DNA from: Proteobacteria bacterium UBA6522
Lineage (GTDB): Bacteria; Pseudomonadota; Gammaproteobacteria; Steroidobacterales; Rariloculaceae
Assembly: GCA_002434915.1 (NCBI GenBank)
Contig: DJLG01000134.1
Span: 1 to 16,076 of the forward strand
DNA length: 16,076 nucleotides
Direction of reading: 5' to 3'
The notes under the pieces: model-generated
What the model was told of the DNA's origin: nothing
Databases searched by the model: none
Seen by the model: only the letters and a program-made list of their open reading frames with translations
Shown: in pieces, positions 14,849 through 16,076 of the stretch
How positions within the stretch are numbered: position 1 is the first letter of the stretch
How the letters are laid out: each line of letters starts with the position of its first letter
Program-made: the position numbers and the translations under genes

Positions 14849-15520
14849 TCATCTTTTCCATGCACTTTCAGATCTCAAATAAACAGGTGTGGCAGCTTCA
14901 GGATATTGTCCAAGCCCTTCAGCCAAATCTGCCATAGCTTGAGGTAAAAGATCTCTTGCATAGGGATAGGCGTCTGCATGCTTACTTTCAGCATTTAAAA
15001 CCAGCTTTTCCAAGACTAGTTCATACGATAAAAATCCATTACCGACCGCACTCCATGTATCAAGGCTGGCGCTACTAACAGTTTCCGGGGAACCAAGACA
15101 TTCCTCACTGGTAGCATGAGCTAGCCCATCTTGAATGCAAAATCGCCCCCAAAACACCTCCCCCATATAAGCGTCAACGCAAACCAGAGCATTAATGATT
15201 TGGTTTGATCTCCAAGCACCCTGAGCAATTGCAGCAAGACTAGATACTGGAAATAAAGGCAGCTCAGATGCAAGACTCAAGCCTTGTGCAACTGCCGCCG
15301 CAATACGCAAACCTGTAAAAGATCCTGGACCGCGGCCAAAGGTTATTCCATCGAGGTCAGTTAGTTTAATCTTTGCTTCTGTCAAAAGTGTTTTTGTTAG
15401 AGGCAATAAATCTCTTGTCTGCTGCTTTGAACTTCGCATAAACTTTTCGGTGACTTTCCCGTCAACCTGTATAGCAACAGAACCCTGTTGACTGGAAGTT
15501 TCAAAAGCTAATAGATTCAT
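14849..15520 (-). CDS. tsaB: tRNA threonylcarbamoyladenosine modification protein TsaB
   Basis: Cytosolic partner of TsaD and TsaE in synthesis of t6A at position 37 of ANN-decoding tRNAs. The protein has 223 residues (E. coli TsaB, formerly YeaZ, has about 231). It has the actin-like fold start LLAFETSSQQGSVAIQ and the family hallmark GRGPGSFTGLRIAAAVAQGL at about 63-82, which forms the TsaD-binding surface. TsaB lacks the metal-binding His pair of TsaD, and none is seen here. The ATG lies 13 bases after the stop of the upstream helicase gene, with only a weak AAG as ribosome-binding site. E. coli also has tsaB next to yoaA. The following 104-base gap holds the phoB promoter, so tsaB and phoB are probably separate units with possible read-through. 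Confidence 0.94.
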   Translation of the reverse strand: MNLLAFETSSQQGSVAIQVDGKVTEKFMRSSKQQTRDLLPLTKTLLTEAKIKLTDLDGITFGRGPGSFTGLRIAAAVAQGLSLASELPLFPVSSLAAIAQGAWRSNQIINALVCVDAYMGEVFWGRFCIQDGLAHATSEECLGSPETVSSASLDTWSAVGNGFLSYELVLEKLVLNAESKHADAYPYARDLLPQAMADLAEGLGQYPEAATPVYLRSESAWKR

Positions 15521-15533
15521 TAGTCTTAAGTAT

Positions 15534-16076
15534 TTATCTAAATTCAGAAGGATTCAAAGAATCCGCAAAAAATAAGGCTTCTGTATCATTATCAACTATT
15601 GGTATTGGCGGCAAACTTTTCAAGAAAACGCGCCCATAACTTCGAGTTCGCAAGCGTGGATCTCCTATTATAATGAGTCCTCGGTCAGAAAAATCCCTTA
15701 TCAGCCTACCTACTCCCTGCTTTAGAGACAGAATGGCTTGTGGAAGCTGAAATTCATTAAACGGGTCGCCTCCTTCCTGTCTAATAGCATTTAGGCGGCT
15801 CTGAATTAATGGGTCTCCAGGAGAAGCAAATGGTAACTTATCGATAAAGACAAGCCGAAGTGAAGGTCCTTTAACATCAACACCATGCCAAAAACTACTA
15901 GTACCAAGCAGCAGGGCATTTCCAGATTGACGAAATTCTTCCAGCATCTTGGTCCGTGAATCATCTCCCTGAACTAGTAGCGGACCCGGTAAGTTTTTTT
16001 TCATCAACCACTCACGAGCTTCATTTAAGCAACGATAACTTGTGAACAATAGGAATATTCCGCCACCTGTTGCCTC
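15534..16076 (-). CDS. yoaA: DinG/YoaA-family ATP-dependent DNA helicase, 3' part (5' end outside window)
   Basis: C-terminal 180 codons of an XPD/DinG-type superfamily 2 helicase; the frame is open to base 16076, so the gene continues to the right. Visible motifs of the second RecA-like domain: TGGGIFLLFTSYRCLNEA near the edge, motif V region SFWHGVDVKGPSLRLVFIDKLPF, and motif VI QGVGRLIRD with the arginine finger region, followed by RGLIIIGDPRLRTRSYGRVFL and SLPPIP. The segment FASPGDPLIQSRLN with the Lys-Gln-Gly-Val-Gly motif resembles YoaA-type proteins more than E. coli DinG. The iron-sulfur cysteines and Walker A would lie outside the window. The neighbour tsaB is adjacent to yoaA in E. 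coli too, which supports the symbol. A role in DNA repair is inferred from the family. Confidence 0.85.
   Translation of the reverse strand, partial: EATGGGIFLLFTSYRCLNEAREWLMKKNLPGPLLVQGDDSRTKMLEEFRQSGNALLLGTSSFWHGVDVKGPSLRLVFIDKLPFASPGDPLIQSRLNAIRQEGGDPFNEFQLPQAILSLKQGVGRLIRDFSDRGLIIIGDPRLRTRSYGRVFLKSLPPIPIVDNDTEALFFADSLNPSEFR

Noticed and set aside
1..16076. Search for defence systems, toxin-antitoxin pairs, CRISPR arrays, mobile elements or gene clusters of unknown function
   Set aside because: All long reading frames belong to known housekeeping or phosphate genes, and no gap exceeds about 200 bases. I see no undescribed system here beyond the regulatory and linkage points reported.

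Overview
The window looks like an ordinary chromosomal segment of an A+T-rich gammaproteobacterium, possibly marine; that habitat is only an inference from base composition and gene variants. The evidence is the order map-glnD-dapD, GlnD, DapD, DapE and DsbB proteins that align along their whole length with the Escherichia coli proteins, and a yoaA-type helicase gene beside tsaB as in E. coli. There are no tRNA or rRNA genes, CRISPR arrays, insertion sequences or phage genes. Coding density is high, and no gap exceeds about 200 bases.

Layout: (1) bases 1-4056, plus strand: the 3' end of map (methionine aminopeptidase), glnD (PII uridylyltransferase) and dapD (lysine/meso-diaminopimelate synthesis). 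(2) 4068-5303, minus strand: an outer-membrane porin gene with its own predicted PhoB-dependent promoter at 5356-5389. (3) 5505-10192, minus strand: pstS-pstC-pstA-pstB, the high-affinity phosphate ABC transporter, with a weaker Pho-box-like promoter at 10256-10289. (4) 10342-11490, plus strand: dapE, a second succinylase-pathway lysine gene. (5) 11518-14744, minus strand: phoB-phoR-phoU-dsbB, a tightly packed operon (2-base gap, 22-base gap, 4-base overlap) with a well-formed Pho-box promoter at 14777-14810. (6) 14849-16076, minus strand: tsaB (tRNA t6A modification) preceded by the 3' end of a DinG/YoaA-type helicase gene that runs off the window.

How the genes work together: PstS, PstC, PstA and PstB import phosphate. 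PhoU links transporter status to the PhoR kinase, and PhoR phosphorylates PhoB. PhoB would then activate pst, its own operon and probably the porin, which would admit phosphate or another anion through the outer membrane. Three candidate Pho boxes share one geometry: an 18-base box of two 7-base halves 11 bases apart, then exactly 10 bases, then a -10-like hexamer. The half-site reads roughly YTGTAAY rather than the E. coli CTGTCAT. DapD and DapE act in the same lysine/peptidoglycan pathway and flank the pst-porin block.

I found no convincing previously undescribed system. The most useful leads are the local Pho regulon with its variant box, the Pho-controlled porin with an N-terminal coiled coil, the separation of phoU from pst, and its translational coupling to dsbB.
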